Below are positions 55,877-64,000 of a DNA stretch of 64,000 bases, in pieces; position 1 is the first letter of the stretch; every line of letters begins with the position of its first letter. The position numbers were made by a program, and so were the translations under genes. The notes under the pieces were generated by a model. The model did not search any database and was not told the origin of the DNA. It saw only the letters and a list, made by a program, of their open reading frames with translations. The DNA is from Candidatus Thiodiazotropha sp. Its GTDB lineage: Bacteria; Pseudomonadota; Gammaproteobacteria; Chromatiales; Chromatiaceae. The stretch is taken from the NCBI GenBank assembly GCA_023838465.1, contig JAIVEQ010000019.1, forward strand, positions 1 to 64,000, given 5' to 3'.

Positions 55877-57622
55877 GTGAGACAGGAGATTAGTCAGATA
55901 GCCAGGGATATCCCATCCACTGAGGATGATAAAGGCGCGCTCGTTTATACTGAACATCCACTTTGTGTAGCGCTTGTGGAGACAGGTAGACTCCGTACTG
56001 CAGATGCGGAGCGTGCGGTTCGTTTGAAGGAGAGCCAACAGAGCGACCAGTCGATAGGTACCATCCTATTACAGCTGGGTTTGATCTCTGATCGTGATCT
56101 GGCCCAGGCGCTGGCCGATATTTGTGGTGTGCCGGTCATCGAGAAAAAGGCCTATCCCGATTTTTCCCAGCTCAGCGAGAATATCTCTTCCAACTTCCTT
56201 AAACAGCACCGCCTGGTAGTCTTTGACGAGCAGGAAGATCACCTGCTGGCCATCATGGTCGACCCGACAGATCGTTATGTCATCGAAGCGCTGGAGTTGA
56301 TCAGCGGTAAGCAGGTACGGTTGTTGATCGGTATCGCGTCCGAGATTGACGAGGCGATACAGGCCTACTTCAGTGAGTTGCTGAAGAGTGAAAAAGGGGG
56401 AGATGCAGACGGTGTAGAGCATCAATTGCTTCTTGACGATGTCGAGCAACTCAAAGAGCTGGCTAGTGAAGCGCCGGTTATTAAAATGGTCAACCAGATC
56501 ATTCAGCGAGCGGTCTCTTCGAAAGCATCGGATATTCATATAGAACCCTTTGAAAATGTCCTCAAGATTCGCTACAGGGTGGATGGACTGTTACGTGAAA
56601 CAGAACACCCGTCCATTAATTTGGCTCCAGCGCTTATCTCCCGTATTAAGATCATGGCCAACCTCAATATTGCGGAACGGCGTCTGCCCCAGGATGGACG
56701 TTTTAAAGTGAGAGTGCATGGCAATACCCTCGATATGCGTGTCTCAACTGTACCGACCCTACACGGTGAGAGCATGGTGCTCAGGCTGCTGCAGCGTGAT
56801 GAGGTATCACTCGATTTCGCAAGTTTGGGATTTGAGAGCAACACAGAAAAACGGCTATTGGAGATACTCGATCGTCCACATGGCATTGTGGTAGTAACCG
56901 GTCCAACCGGCAGTGGTAAGACAACGACCCTGTATGCGGCACTGAACTACCTCAACCGGCCGGAGAGGAAAATTCTCACAGTGGAGGATCCGGTCGAATA
57001 CAATATCGAAGGGGTCAATCAGATTCAGGTTAAACCGGGTATCGGATTGAACTTTAGCATGGCCTTACGCTCAATCGTTCGTCAGGACCCGGATATCATC
57101 ATGATTGGTGAGATTCGTGATCAGGAGACTGCTCAAATAGCTGTCCAATCAGCACTGACCGGACATCTGGTACTCTCCTCTCTGCATACCAATGACGCGG
57201 CCGGCAGTATCACCCGGTTTCTCGATATGGGTATAGAGGCCTTTCTGCTTACTTCCACTGTGAATGCGGTGGTAGCCCAGCGCTTGGTACGAAATCTCTG
57301 TTCTCATTGTAAAGAGCCCTATAGTCCACCGGCAGAAATCTCAGCTCGCTTTGCCGGCTATTCCGGACCAGCCACACTCTATAAAGCTGTTGGCTGTGAC
57401 CATTGCAGCGGTAGCGGTTATCGCGGTCGTAGCGCCATCATTGAAATGATCGAGCTTTCCGAGGCCATGCGATCACTGATCCTGCAAGGCAAGGATAAGA
57501 ATGCCCTGGCAGACTGTGCAAAGCGTGAGGGGGCACAATCCATGTATGAGGATGGTCTCTATAAGGTGATGCGTGGTATCACTACCCTGGAAGAGGTGTT
57601 GCGAGTTACACAGGAGAGCTGA
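55877..57622 (+). CDS. gspE: GspE, type II secretion ATPase
   Basis: A 581-aa ATPase beginning at a GTG. The N-terminal GspE domains are followed by Walker A GPTGSGKTTTLYAAL, the Asp box TVEDPVEYN, Walker B IIMIGEIRDQETAQIA and the tetracysteine zinc motif (LCSHCKEPY ... GCDHCSGSG). It powers pseudopilus assembly at the cytoplasmic face. Followed by gspF after 2 bp. Confidence 0.96.
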   Translation: MRQEISQIARDIPSTEDDKGALVYTEHPLCVALVETGRLRTADAERAVRLKESQQSDQSIGTILLQLGLISDRDLAQALADICGVPVIEKKAYPDFSQLSENISSNFLKQHRLVVFDEQEDHLLAIMVDPTDRYVIEALELISGKQVRLLIGIASEIDEAIQAYFSELLKSEKGGDADGVEHQLLLDDVEQLKELASEAPVIKMVNQIIQRAVSSKASDIHIEPFENVLKIRYRVDGLLRETEHPSINLAPALISRIKIMANLNIAERRLPQDGRFKVRVHGNTLDMRVSTVPTLHGESMVLRLLQRDEVSLDFASLGFESNTEKRLLEILDRPHGIVVVTGPTGSGKTTTLYAALNYLNRPERKILTVEDPVEYNIEGVNQIQVKPGIGLNFSMALRSIVRQDPDIIMIGEIRDQETAQIAVQSALTGHLVLSSLHTNDAAGSITRFLDMGIEAFLLTSTVNAVVAQRLVRNLCSHCKEPYSPPAEISARFAGYSGPATLYKAVGCDHCSGSGYRGRSAIIEMIELSEAMRSLILQGKDKNALADCAKREGAQSMYEDGLYKVMRGITTLEEVLRVTQES

Positions 57623-57624
57623 GC

Positions 57625-58845
57625 ATGGCCTCATTCCTCTATAAAGCAGTCGGTGCTGATGGTGAGATTGTGGAGGGTGAGCTGCAAGCGGTCAGCCGGG
57701 ATCATGCGGTCAACCAAATCCATCTCAAAGGCCAGGTGCCCATTCGTGTCATAGAGAGTCAACAGAAGGGCAATCGTGCACCGCGTCGTCGATTGAGACG
57801 CAGTAAGGTACCTACTGAGCAGATCGCTTCATTTACACGGGAACTGTCTACCTTGCTGAAATCGGGCCAACCCCTCGATGGCGCACTCTCAATTCTAACA
57901 ACAATTGCCGGCGAATCATCGCTTTTCAGTCAACATCTGACCAGTATTCGCGATAGTTTGAAAAGTGGAAACTCTTTCGCAGATGCGTTGGGTAAAGAGG
58001 GTGGGTTGTTCAGTAATTTCTATGTACAGATGGTGAGAGCAGGGGAGTCGGGTGGTGCGCTGGAGAGTGTCCTCGCACGGCTCTCAATGCATCTGGAAAG
58101 ATCCAAGGAGGTACGTAGCTCATTGATATCGGCGCTGATCTATCCGGCCATCTTGCTGTTTGTTGCCATTACCTCAATCCTGATCCTATTGACCTACGTG
58201 ATTCCCCAGTTCAGTGAGTTGTTTAGTGATATGGGGGAGGCGTTACCCTTATCAACACGTATCACCATGGGTATGGCCGCACTGCTTCAGGATTATGGAT
58301 GGGTGCTGGCACTGTTTGTCATAGCACTCATATTCTTTTTCAAGTGGCAGATGGGCCAAAGAGTGAGTGCCAAACGTTGGCATGCCAGATTTCTCGGATT
58401 ACCGGTGATCGGTCCGATCATCAAACAGGTTGAGGCAGCGCGTTTCTGCCGAACCTTGGGAACCCTATTGGAAAACGGAGTGCCCTTGCTTAAATCGGTT
58501 GCGATTGTCAAAGGCACCATCAGCAACCATGTCATTGCCGACGGTATGGACCAGGTGGTTAGTAATCTGAAGTCGGGACAGCGGCTTGCCGATCCCCTGA
58601 CCGAACATGCCCAATTTCCACTTTTTGCGTTGCAGATGATACGCGTAGGAGAGGAGTCGGGGCAGTTGGAACCGATGTTGATGCAGACGGCTGAGATCCT
58701 CGATCAAGAGACACAGACCTTGATCAAACGCGCACTGAGTCTGGTCGAGCCAATCATGATTCTGTTTCTCGGCCTGATCATTGCGGGGGTCGTAATGTCG
58801 ATCCTGGTGGCTATCCTGGGTGTTAACTCCCTGGTTGCGCTATGA
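57625..58845 (+). CDS. gspF: GspF, type II secretion platform protein
   Basis: A 406-aa inner-membrane protein with two GspF domains (SFTRELSTLLKSGQPLDGAL and ARFCRTLGTLLENGVPLLKS) and three membrane helices. It couples GspE to the pseudopilus. Overlaps gspH in ATGAGG. Confidence 0.95.
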   Translation: MASFLYKAVGADGEIVEGELQAVSRDHAVNQIHLKGQVPIRVIESQQKGNRAPRRRLRRSKVPTEQIASFTRELSTLLKSGQPLDGALSILTTIAGESSLFSQHLTSIRDSLKSGNSFADALGKEGGLFSNFYVQMVRAGESGGALESVLARLSMHLERSKEVRSSLISALIYPAILLFVAITSILILLTYVIPQFSELFSDMGEALPLSTRITMGMAALLQDYGWVLALFVIALIFFFKWQMGQRVSAKRWHARFLGLPVIGPIIKQVEAARFCRTLGTLLENGVPLLKSVAIVKGTISNHVIADGMDQVVSNLKSGQRLADPLTEHAQFPLFALQMIRVGEESGQLEPMLMQTAEILDQETQTLIKRALSLVEPIMILFLGLIIAGVVMSILVAILGVNSLVAL

Positions 58846-59369
58846 GGCGGGTGAAGGTTGAAAATGTGGTCGAGATGAGTAACTGCTCTCAATTTCAACG
58901 TGGGTTTACCCTGATTGAGTTGATGCTGGTACTGGTCGTACTGGCACTCCTTGTCAGCTTGACTCCGCCGCTCTTTCAAAAGGCCTTCCCTACCCTAAAA
59001 CTAAAGGCAGCCACCCGGGATCTGGCACAGGAGATTCGTTATATACAGCAAACAGCTATCCTGACTGGCAGCCCCTCAAAAGTGCAATTCAATCTGCTTA
59101 CAAATGAGTATCAAAGCGATCTGGTCAACAGCGGTGAAATAAGACGTCTACCTGATGGTCTCCAATTTGCCACACGGGAAGGATCATCGTTGGCGATAGA
59201 TCAGCAGACGCTGATCTTCGTCTTTTATCCAGATGGTAGCTCGAGCGGAGGGCTGTTATTGCTTGATAATGGAGGACGGCGCTTTGCCATTGCTGTGGAT
59301 TGGTTGACAAGTCGGGTACAGGTTATCAACCCCGACACGCTGAGCGAAGATGAAAAATTCCAAGTCTGA
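58842..59369 (+). CDS. gspH: GspH, minor pseudopilin
   Basis: A 175-aa type IV pilin-like protein. The prepilin site is RGFTLIELMLVLVVLALLVS (cleavage after Gly, Glu at +5). The globular part has the GspH pattern (ATRDLAQEIRYIQQTAILTG ... FYPDGSSSGG). An internal start at 58875 would shorten the leader. It occupies the place where gspG would be expected. Confidence 0.88.
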   Translation: MRRVKVENVVEMSNCSQFQRGFTLIELMLVLVVLALLVSLTPPLFQKAFPTLKLKAATRDLAQEIRYIQQTAILTGSPSKVQFNLLTNEYQSDLVNSGEIRRLPDGLQFATREGSSLAIDQQTLIFVFYPDGSSSGGLLLLDNGGRRFAIAVDWLTSRVQVINPDTLSEDEKFQV

Positions 59370-59748
59370 GGGCATGACCCTGATCGAGGTATTGGTCGCA
59401 TTTGTCATTCTCAGCATGACCATGACCGTGATATTAAGGATTAACTCGACCACTCTGCGTAATCATCAGGTATCAGCACGCTATCTCAAGGCAGTGCAGA
59501 TAGCCCAATCAAGACTCGAACAGATGGCAGCGGAGGTACAAGAGAGCAACTACAGCCAGCAAGGCACCGATGAGGAAACTTATCGGTGGAGTTATCTGCG
59601 TCAGCCCTATAGTGCATGGACTGAGGAGAAGCTGTTTGCTGTTCCCCTGTCACCGATAGAGGAGACGATCACGCTTGCATGGGATGCCCCTGGCGGCGAA
59701 CGACAGGTGACATTCACACGAATAGGTGTTGTCCGTGTTAAACCCTGA
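59350..59748 (+). CDS. gspI: GspI, minor pseudopilin
   Basis: A 132-aa pseudopilin with leader and SEGMTLIEVLVAFVILSMT, where Met follows the cleaved Gly as is common in GspI. The AQSRLEQMAAE helix and a short beta region follow. Overlaps gspH by 20 bp. Confidence 0.9.
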   Translation: MKNSKSEGMTLIEVLVAFVILSMTMTVILRINSTTLRNHQVSARYLKAVQIAQSRLEQMAAEVQESNYSQQGTDEETYRWSYLRQPYSAWTEEKLFAVPLSPIEETITLAWDAPGGERQVTFTRIGVVRVKP

Positions 59749-60454
59749 TCGAACCATAACTGCTCCTCTCCATGCACCGAACCCCTTAGCTTTTGAAGCT
59801 ATTAAATGTGTCTCTCCGCATTGTAGAGAAGATGGCTTCACACTCTTGGAAGTGATGGTGGCAATGGTGCTATTGGCTGTCATTATGACGACCTCTGTAT
59901 CGATGCTGTTTCTTAATATCAAGGGGTGGGAAGGGCTGACAGAGAGTAGTGACAGAATTCTTGAGAATCATTTGATCCTGGCTAGAGTGACAACCCTGGT
60001 TCAGCATCTCACGCCCTTAGTATGGAGAAATCAGCGACGACAGCGTGGATTGGCATTTTCCGGGAATGCCCAACAGCTACATTTTATATCACCTGCCCCC
60101 CAACAGCATGCTGCTGGAGGGTTGTTCGAATATTTGCTGACACAGGAGAACGACCCTGAACAGGGTATGAGCCTGGTGCTTTATTATGCACCGCTGCATC
60201 CGGATAGTGAGGCACTCTCTTTACCGGAGAGTGGATCTCGTCGAGTCATGATAACGGGACTGGATGAGGTGCAGTTTTCTTTCTATGGCAGGAAACGAGA
60301 TCGTACCAAACCAGAATGGACAGATAGCTGGGAATCTGCATCGCATCTCTATCCCATGCTGATCAGAATGACGCAACGACACAGTGGTGAGCAGGCACTG
60401 ATTCAGGACCGCTTTATCCGTATTCGCCATCAATCAACTCTGATGGTGAGGTAG
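59726..60454 (+). CDS. gspJ: GspJ, minor pseudopilin
   Basis: A 242-aa pseudopilin. The prepilin site EDGFTLLEVMVAMVLLAVIM lies about 37 residues in, so the leader is unusually long. The start is a non-ATG codon (GTG 59726, TTG 59729 or GTG 59735) overlapping the gspI end. The body fits GspJ, with DRILENHLILARVTTLVQHL and FYGRKRDRTKPEW. Tip complex with GspI and GspK. Confidence 0.86.
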   Translation: MLSVLNPDRTITAPLHAPNPLAFEAIKCVSPHCREDGFTLLEVMVAMVLLAVIMTTSVSMLFLNIKGWEGLTESSDRILENHLILARVTTLVQHLTPLVWRNQRRQRGLAFSGNAQQLHFISPAPQQHAAGGLFEYLLTQENDPEQGMSLVLYYAPLHPDSEALSLPESGSRRVMITGLDEVQFSFYGRKRDRTKPEWTDSWESASHLYPMLIRMTQRHSGEQALIQDRFIRIRHQSTLMVR

Positions 60455-60459
60455 CAGGG

Positions 60460-61338
60460 ATGAGTGGAATGGTAAAGCCGATCTATCGTCAACAGGGTGT
60501 CGCTCTGGTGTTAGTACTTTGGCTGGTTGCCCTATTGACCATTATAGCCGCCAGCTTTTCCACCCATTCCAAAGTTGAGAGTAGACTCACGGGTAATGCG
60601 ATCGATGCACTCCGAGCTAAGCTAATGGCTGAAAGTGGCTTCAATCGCGCTATCATGGAATTGTTGGTCAACAATCCGCAACAGCGTTGGAATGTCAACG
60701 GTCAGGTCTACCCGTTGGAAAGTGAACAGGGTATCATCCACATAGCCATTCGTAGTTCGTCAGGCTTGCTGGACCTCAACAAGGCATCCCGGGAGCAGTT
60801 GCAAAAACTGTTTATACTGGTCACCGAAGAGATTCAAGAACAGGAAGCATTGGCCGATCGACTGAGTGATTGGCGTGACAGCGATGATTTGCGACGTCTG
60901 AATGGAGCAGAGGATAAGGATTACCGCAATCTGGGATATCCCTACGTCACCGCAGGGCGAGATCTGATCAGCATCGATGAGCTTGCCTATGTCATGGGAT
61001 TTGATGCGGTACGTGTTAACAAGTTACGTCCCTATGTCACACTCTATTCTGATTCGGCTAATTTAGATTACCGATTTGCGGCTGAGGAACTGACACTCCT
61101 GCTCAAGGGCCAGCTGGAAGTCAGCGAAGAGCTTACTGATGCCCTTGATCATATCGATAGCGATCTGGTAGATCTTGATGAACTCGAAGAGGGTGGAGGG
61201 GCCACAAGTAAGGTCTATCGGATCCAGGTAGAGGCTGTTACAACTCAGGGGGCGAGGGCACTTCTGCTGGTGGATGTGGATCTGAGAGGCCAGGGTGATA
61301 AACCCTATTCTATTCGTTCCTGGCATGATTCGTTATGA
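60460..61338 (+). CDS. gspK: GspK, minor pseudopilin
   Basis: A 292-aa pseudopilin with RQQGVALVLVLWLVALLTII (no Glu at +5, as typical of GspK) and the large alpha-domain with LLDLNKASREQLQKLF, DWRDSDDLRRLNGAEDKDY and YVMGFDAVRVNKLRPYVTLY. It caps the pseudopilus. Starts 5 bp after gspJ. Confidence 0.93.
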   Translation: MSGMVKPIYRQQGVALVLVLWLVALLTIIAASFSTHSKVESRLTGNAIDALRAKLMAESGFNRAIMELLVNNPQQRWNVNGQVYPLESEQGIIHIAIRSSSGLLDLNKASREQLQKLFILVTEEIQEQEALADRLSDWRDSDDLRRLNGAEDKDYRNLGYPYVTAGRDLISIDELAYVMGFDAVRVNKLRPYVTLYSDSANLDYRFAAEELTLLLKGQLEVSEELTDALDHIDSDLVDLDELEEGGGATSKVYRIQVEAVTTQGARALLLVDVDLRGQGDKPYSIRSWHDSL

Positions 61339-61364
61339 ATATGAAAACCCGTTAGAATCAATCG

Positions 61365-62441
61365 ATGGCTGTACAATCCCTGAGATATCAACTGAGAGGC
61401 TTCTGGCTTTGGTGGAGTAGCGAAATGGCTGCACTCATGCCGGAGAGGATGCGTGCCCTTTTCCGCAGTGGAAAGCCTGCCCAACTGCTCTATCAAGACG
61501 AATCATTGAGGATCGTCAACCAAGGATTGAGTGGAGAAGAGGTGGTAGAGAACTATCTTCGGGTCATCGATTTCAATGATCCGGAGCATAAACGCGTGCT
61601 CACCTCTGCGAGTGAAATACGGTTGTGCCTGGAGAGGAAAAAATATCTGTTTAAAAAGGTCACTCTTCCAATCGAAACTGAAGAGAACCTGCGTGAAGTG
61701 CTCGCTTTCGAAATGGATCGGCAGACCCCCTTCAGTCCCGACCAGGTCTACTACGACTATGTCATTAACGCGCGTGACAGGCAGAATCGCTCCCTGGACA
61801 TCACATTGATTCTTGCGCCAGTCGATAAAATCTCGATGGCTTTGCAGCAATTAGAAGAGAATAACATCCAGATCAATGCCATCTCCCCCTGTGAAGAGAT
61901 CGACCCAAACCTGAATGAGGTAAACCTTCTGCCTCCTGAAAAGCGGGAGAAGCCCCATAAACGATACCGCCTCGTGAATATGGCCCTTTTTCTGTTTGTA
62001 TCATTATTACTGATCGGCAATTTGGTACTTCCTGTATGGCAAAAGTCACAATTGGTAAAGCAATTGGATGGTGAGCTCGAACAGCATAAAGCACAGGCCT
62101 CTGAAGTCGTGGCCTTAAGAGATAAGGTCAACAGTGCTAAACAGCAAAACCGTTTTCTTGATGAGAAAAAACAAACATCTCTTCAAGTGCTCGACATACT
62201 TCTCGAATTGACCCTGCTGCTTCCTGATGATACCTGGGTCAGCAATTTTGAAATCAGAGACAAGACCGTTCATCTGCATGGCCAATCAGTGGCTTCCGCA
62301 ACACTGATTCCAATACTTGAGACTTCCAAACTGTTTGAGAACGTCACCTTCAGGTCACCCGTTACTCAGAACAAAAAGAATAATACCGAGCGATTTCATA
62401 TATCGGCCGATCTGGTTGTCAGCCAGGAGGAAAAGGGATAG
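61365..62441 (+). CDS. gspL: GspL-like inner-membrane assembly protein (PilM/PilN type)
   Basis: A 358-aa protein. The cytoplasmic N-terminal part is actin-fold-like (RKKYLFKKVTLPIETEENLREVLAFEMDRQ). One membrane helix (MALFLFVSLLLIGNLVLP) and a PilN-type periplasmic domain follow (LDILLELTLLLPDDTWVSNFEIR). It recruits GspE to the membrane. Its order in the operon and fold fit GspL although similarity is low, as usual for this component. Confidence 0.8.
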   Translation: MAVQSLRYQLRGFWLWWSSEMAALMPERMRALFRSGKPAQLLYQDESLRIVNQGLSGEEVVENYLRVIDFNDPEHKRVLTSASEIRLCLERKKYLFKKVTLPIETEENLREVLAFEMDRQTPFSPDQVYYDYVINARDRQNRSLDITLILAPVDKISMALQQLEENNIQINAISPCEEIDPNLNEVNLLPPEKREKPHKRYRLVNMALFLFVSLLLIGNLVLPVWQKSQLVKQLDGELEQHKAQASEVVALRDKVNSAKQQNRFLDEKKQTSLQVLDILLELTLLLPDDTWVSNFEIRDKTVHLHGQSVASATLIPILETSKLFENVTFRSPVTQNKKNNTERFHISADLVVSQEEKG

Positions 62442-63038
62442 ATGGTCTCCTCTCTGACACCCATTCAAAGCCGAATAGTGGCTGGGGCCATACTGCTTCT
62501 GTTGTTTCTGGTCATACTTGTAGCAGCGATCTATCCGATTTGGTCATTGAACTCAACCTATGATGAGCAGATCAGTGATGATCAACATCAGATACAGATC
62601 TATCAGCGTATTGCGTCCCAGGATAATCAATACCAACAGGAATTCAGTAATCTCAAACGAAATCAACAGACTGATCGGCGCTATCTACAAAGCAATACTG
62701 ATTCGTTGGCAAAGGCCGAATTACAACGAAGGATGAAACAGGTAGCAGCTAAGAAAAATGGTGAAATAATAAGTACTCAAGCTGTGCAGGTAACTCAGGA
62801 GGAGGATCTGAATCGCGTTGCTATTCGTGTAAGGATGAAGAGTACCCTCGAAAATATGAAGGCCATATTACATCAGTTAGAGACAGAGAAACCCTATCTT
62901 TTCGTAGAAAATATAACGGTTCGAAGCCGGCATGTAACAAGACGAAGACTACCAAAAACCAAAGAGATCACTAAAGCCATCAGTATGTTGGATGTGGAGT
63001 TTCTGCTTAGCGGTTATCTAAAGCGTGGAGAATCATGA
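62442..63038 (+). CDS. gspM: GspM-like inner-membrane protein
   Basis: A 198-aa protein with one N-terminal membrane helix (AILLLLFLVILVAAIYPIW), a coiled segment rich in Gln (DDQHQIQIYQRIASQDNQYQ) and a small alpha/beta domain (LENMKAILHQLETEKPYLFVEN). Abuts gspL. Assigned by position and plan. Confidence 0.78.
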   Translation: MVSSLTPIQSRIVAGAILLLLFLVILVAAIYPIWSLNSTYDEQISDDQHQIQIYQRIASQDNQYQQEFSNLKRNQQTDRRYLQSNTDSLAKAELQRRMKQVAAKKNGEIISTQAVQVTQEEDLNRVAIRVRMKSTLENMKAILHQLETEKPYLFVENITVRSRHVTRRRLPKTKEITKAISMLDVEFLLSGYLKRGES

Positions 63039-63598
63039 GCCACTGGAAGTCAAGCTTTAATATGCTGAGCCTCTTATTGATAGTGTCCCTGCTGGCGCTG
63101 TCCGGTTATCTCTACTATCAGTGGATAACACCCTTCAGCTCAATAGCCTCTACACCCGACCAGACCCGCAACAATTCGATTGAGGTATCGGGTGGTGAAC
63201 GCGAGGTAGTACTTTTCAGCCCAACTGCGATCAGTAGTTACACCGAGATCACAGAACGACCATTGTTTGTGGAAGGGCGACTACCACCGGCTGAACCCGA
63301 ACCGAAAAAAGCAGCAGCACGTTCTCCCAGCAAACCCTTACGCTTAAAACTGGAAGGTGTCGCCATAACGCCGAAAAATAAAGTGGCGATTATTCGTGAT
63401 CTGAACTCCAATGAACTGCTACGCGTTTCCCAGGGGATGAACAAGAATGACTGGAAGGTGGAGTCGGTCGACAGTTCAAGTGCAACCATAGTAAGAAAAG
63501 ATGTAAAACTGGTTCTCAAGCTTGAAATTGATAGCAACCGTAAAAAGAAGAGAAAATCCCCTACTATGAAACTACCATTTAAACCATCTAAAGGATAA
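63035..63598 (+). CDS. GspC/GspN-like inner-membrane T2SS protein
   Basis: A 187-aa protein with one membrane helix (SLLLIVSLLALSGYLYY) and a short periplasmic part. The part contains an ITERPLFVEGRLPP segment and an HR-like domain (LRLKLEGVAITPKNKVAIIRD, LRVSQGMNKNDWKVESV). It lacks the PDZ or coiled-coil end of long GspC proteins and resembles the short GspC/PulP type, which contacts the secretin. Basic C-terminus (KKKRKSPTMKLP). Starts overlapping gspM by 4 bp and ends the operon. Confidence 0.72.
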   Translation: MSHWKSSFNMLSLLLIVSLLALSGYLYYQWITPFSSIASTPDQTRNNSIEVSGGEREVVLFSPTAISSYTEITERPLFVEGRLPPAEPEPKKAAARSPSKPLRLKLEGVAITPKNKVAIIRDLNSNELLRVSQGMNKNDWKVESVDSSSATIVRKDVKLVLKLEIDSNRKKKRKSPTMKLPFKPSKG

Positions 63599-64000
63599 TC
63601 AATCGCAGTAGCAATTGGAATTTATAAGCTTCGTGAAGTTTAGCGTGTAGCCATAGATTTTAAATGATTTTAATCCGTATATCTGACAGAATCAGCTTTG
63701 GGTGTTATATTAGATGCAACTATTAATATCATTGCAAACAATTACTTATGAATAAAGATGGACAAATAAACGTACTCTTTGTCTGCATGGGCAATAAGAG
63801 TAAATTTCAATAAAAACAATAACTAATACTGATATGTGTACAAAACTGTGTACAAAATGAACTCAGTCCGAGTCCATCGTTATCTCCCTAGAACCTAAAT
63901 TCTACCTACTTTTCCGCCTACCTTACTCACTTTAGCTTATGGTATTGAGAATCAATGCCGTTGCTTTCTCGGTTTTCTTGTTTATACCCCAATTTTCCCA
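63599..64000. other. Non-coding tail with short tandem repeat
   Basis: No gene or terminator is evident after the T2SS operon. An 11-bp tandem repeat TGTGTACAAAA lies at 63835-63845 and 63847-63857. It may be a regulator site or a recombination-related repeat; the context is cut by the window end. Confidence 0.4.

Overview
The window is bacterial chromosome with the gene content of a gammaproteobacterium: a complete ccm (system I) operon, an exbBD-lpxK-UPF0434-kdsB block, LolC/LolD, ComEC, EF-G2, a type II secretion operon and an RpfC/RpfF quorum-sensing pair. The many periplasmic and c-type cytochrome functions suggest a respiring, probably aquatic organism, possibly of the sulfur-oxidising Chromatiales-like group. 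That placement is inference. No rRNA, tRNA, CRISPR array or intact mobile element was seen.

Layout. 0-2.3 kb: a truncated MFS gene, then a cytochrome P460/DUF2024 pair divergent from a Cys-rich MarR regulator, with two copies of a 15-bp palindromic site between them. 2.4-7.8 kb: a five-part RpfC-type hybrid kinase divergent from an RpfF-type DSF synthase, followed by a cyclopropane fatty acid synthase. 7.9-10 kb: an EF-G-like GTPase. 10.2-17.2 kb: ccmABCDEFGHI on the minus strand, including a ccmD of only 55 codons. 17.9-19.8 kb: a Rieske protein, a TrpD2-like protein and a small periplasmic protein. 20-28.2 kb: lolC-lolD, a DUF2062 protein, comEC, exbB-exbD-lpxK-UPF0434-kdsB. 28.6-30.1 kb: a convergent NarL-type kinase/regulator pair with overlapping 3' ends.

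30.3-50 kb is the accessory highlight. A structured, terminator-ended leader or small RNA precedes a 1988-aa secreted beta-helix protein. Three consecutive multicopper-oxidase-like genes follow, then a membrane-anchored unknown, a seven-Calx-beta surface protein, a SCO1-like copper chaperone, a cytochrome c/periplasmic-binding fusion and a kinase with an eroded ATP-binding domain. Read by motif, one oxidase protein carries the type-1 copper ligands and half of the trinuclear-centre histidines, the second carries the other half without a type-1 cysteine, and the third carries none. The simplest reading is one six-cupredoxin-domain oxidase (ceruloplasmin/MnxG-like) split over three polypeptides. 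Substrate is unknown; Mn(II) or another extracellular metal or organic donor is a hypothesis.

50.1-63.6 kb: a subtilisin-like protease with three Calx-beta domains on the minus strand, then a T2SS operon gspD-E-F-H-I-J-K-L-M-C/N lacking the major pseudopilin gspG. The T2SS is the plausible exporter of the protease and the large surface proteins next to it. ccm would mature the c-type cytochromes and the SCO protein could metallate the oxidase. These links come from proximity and known pathway logic, not from direct evidence.
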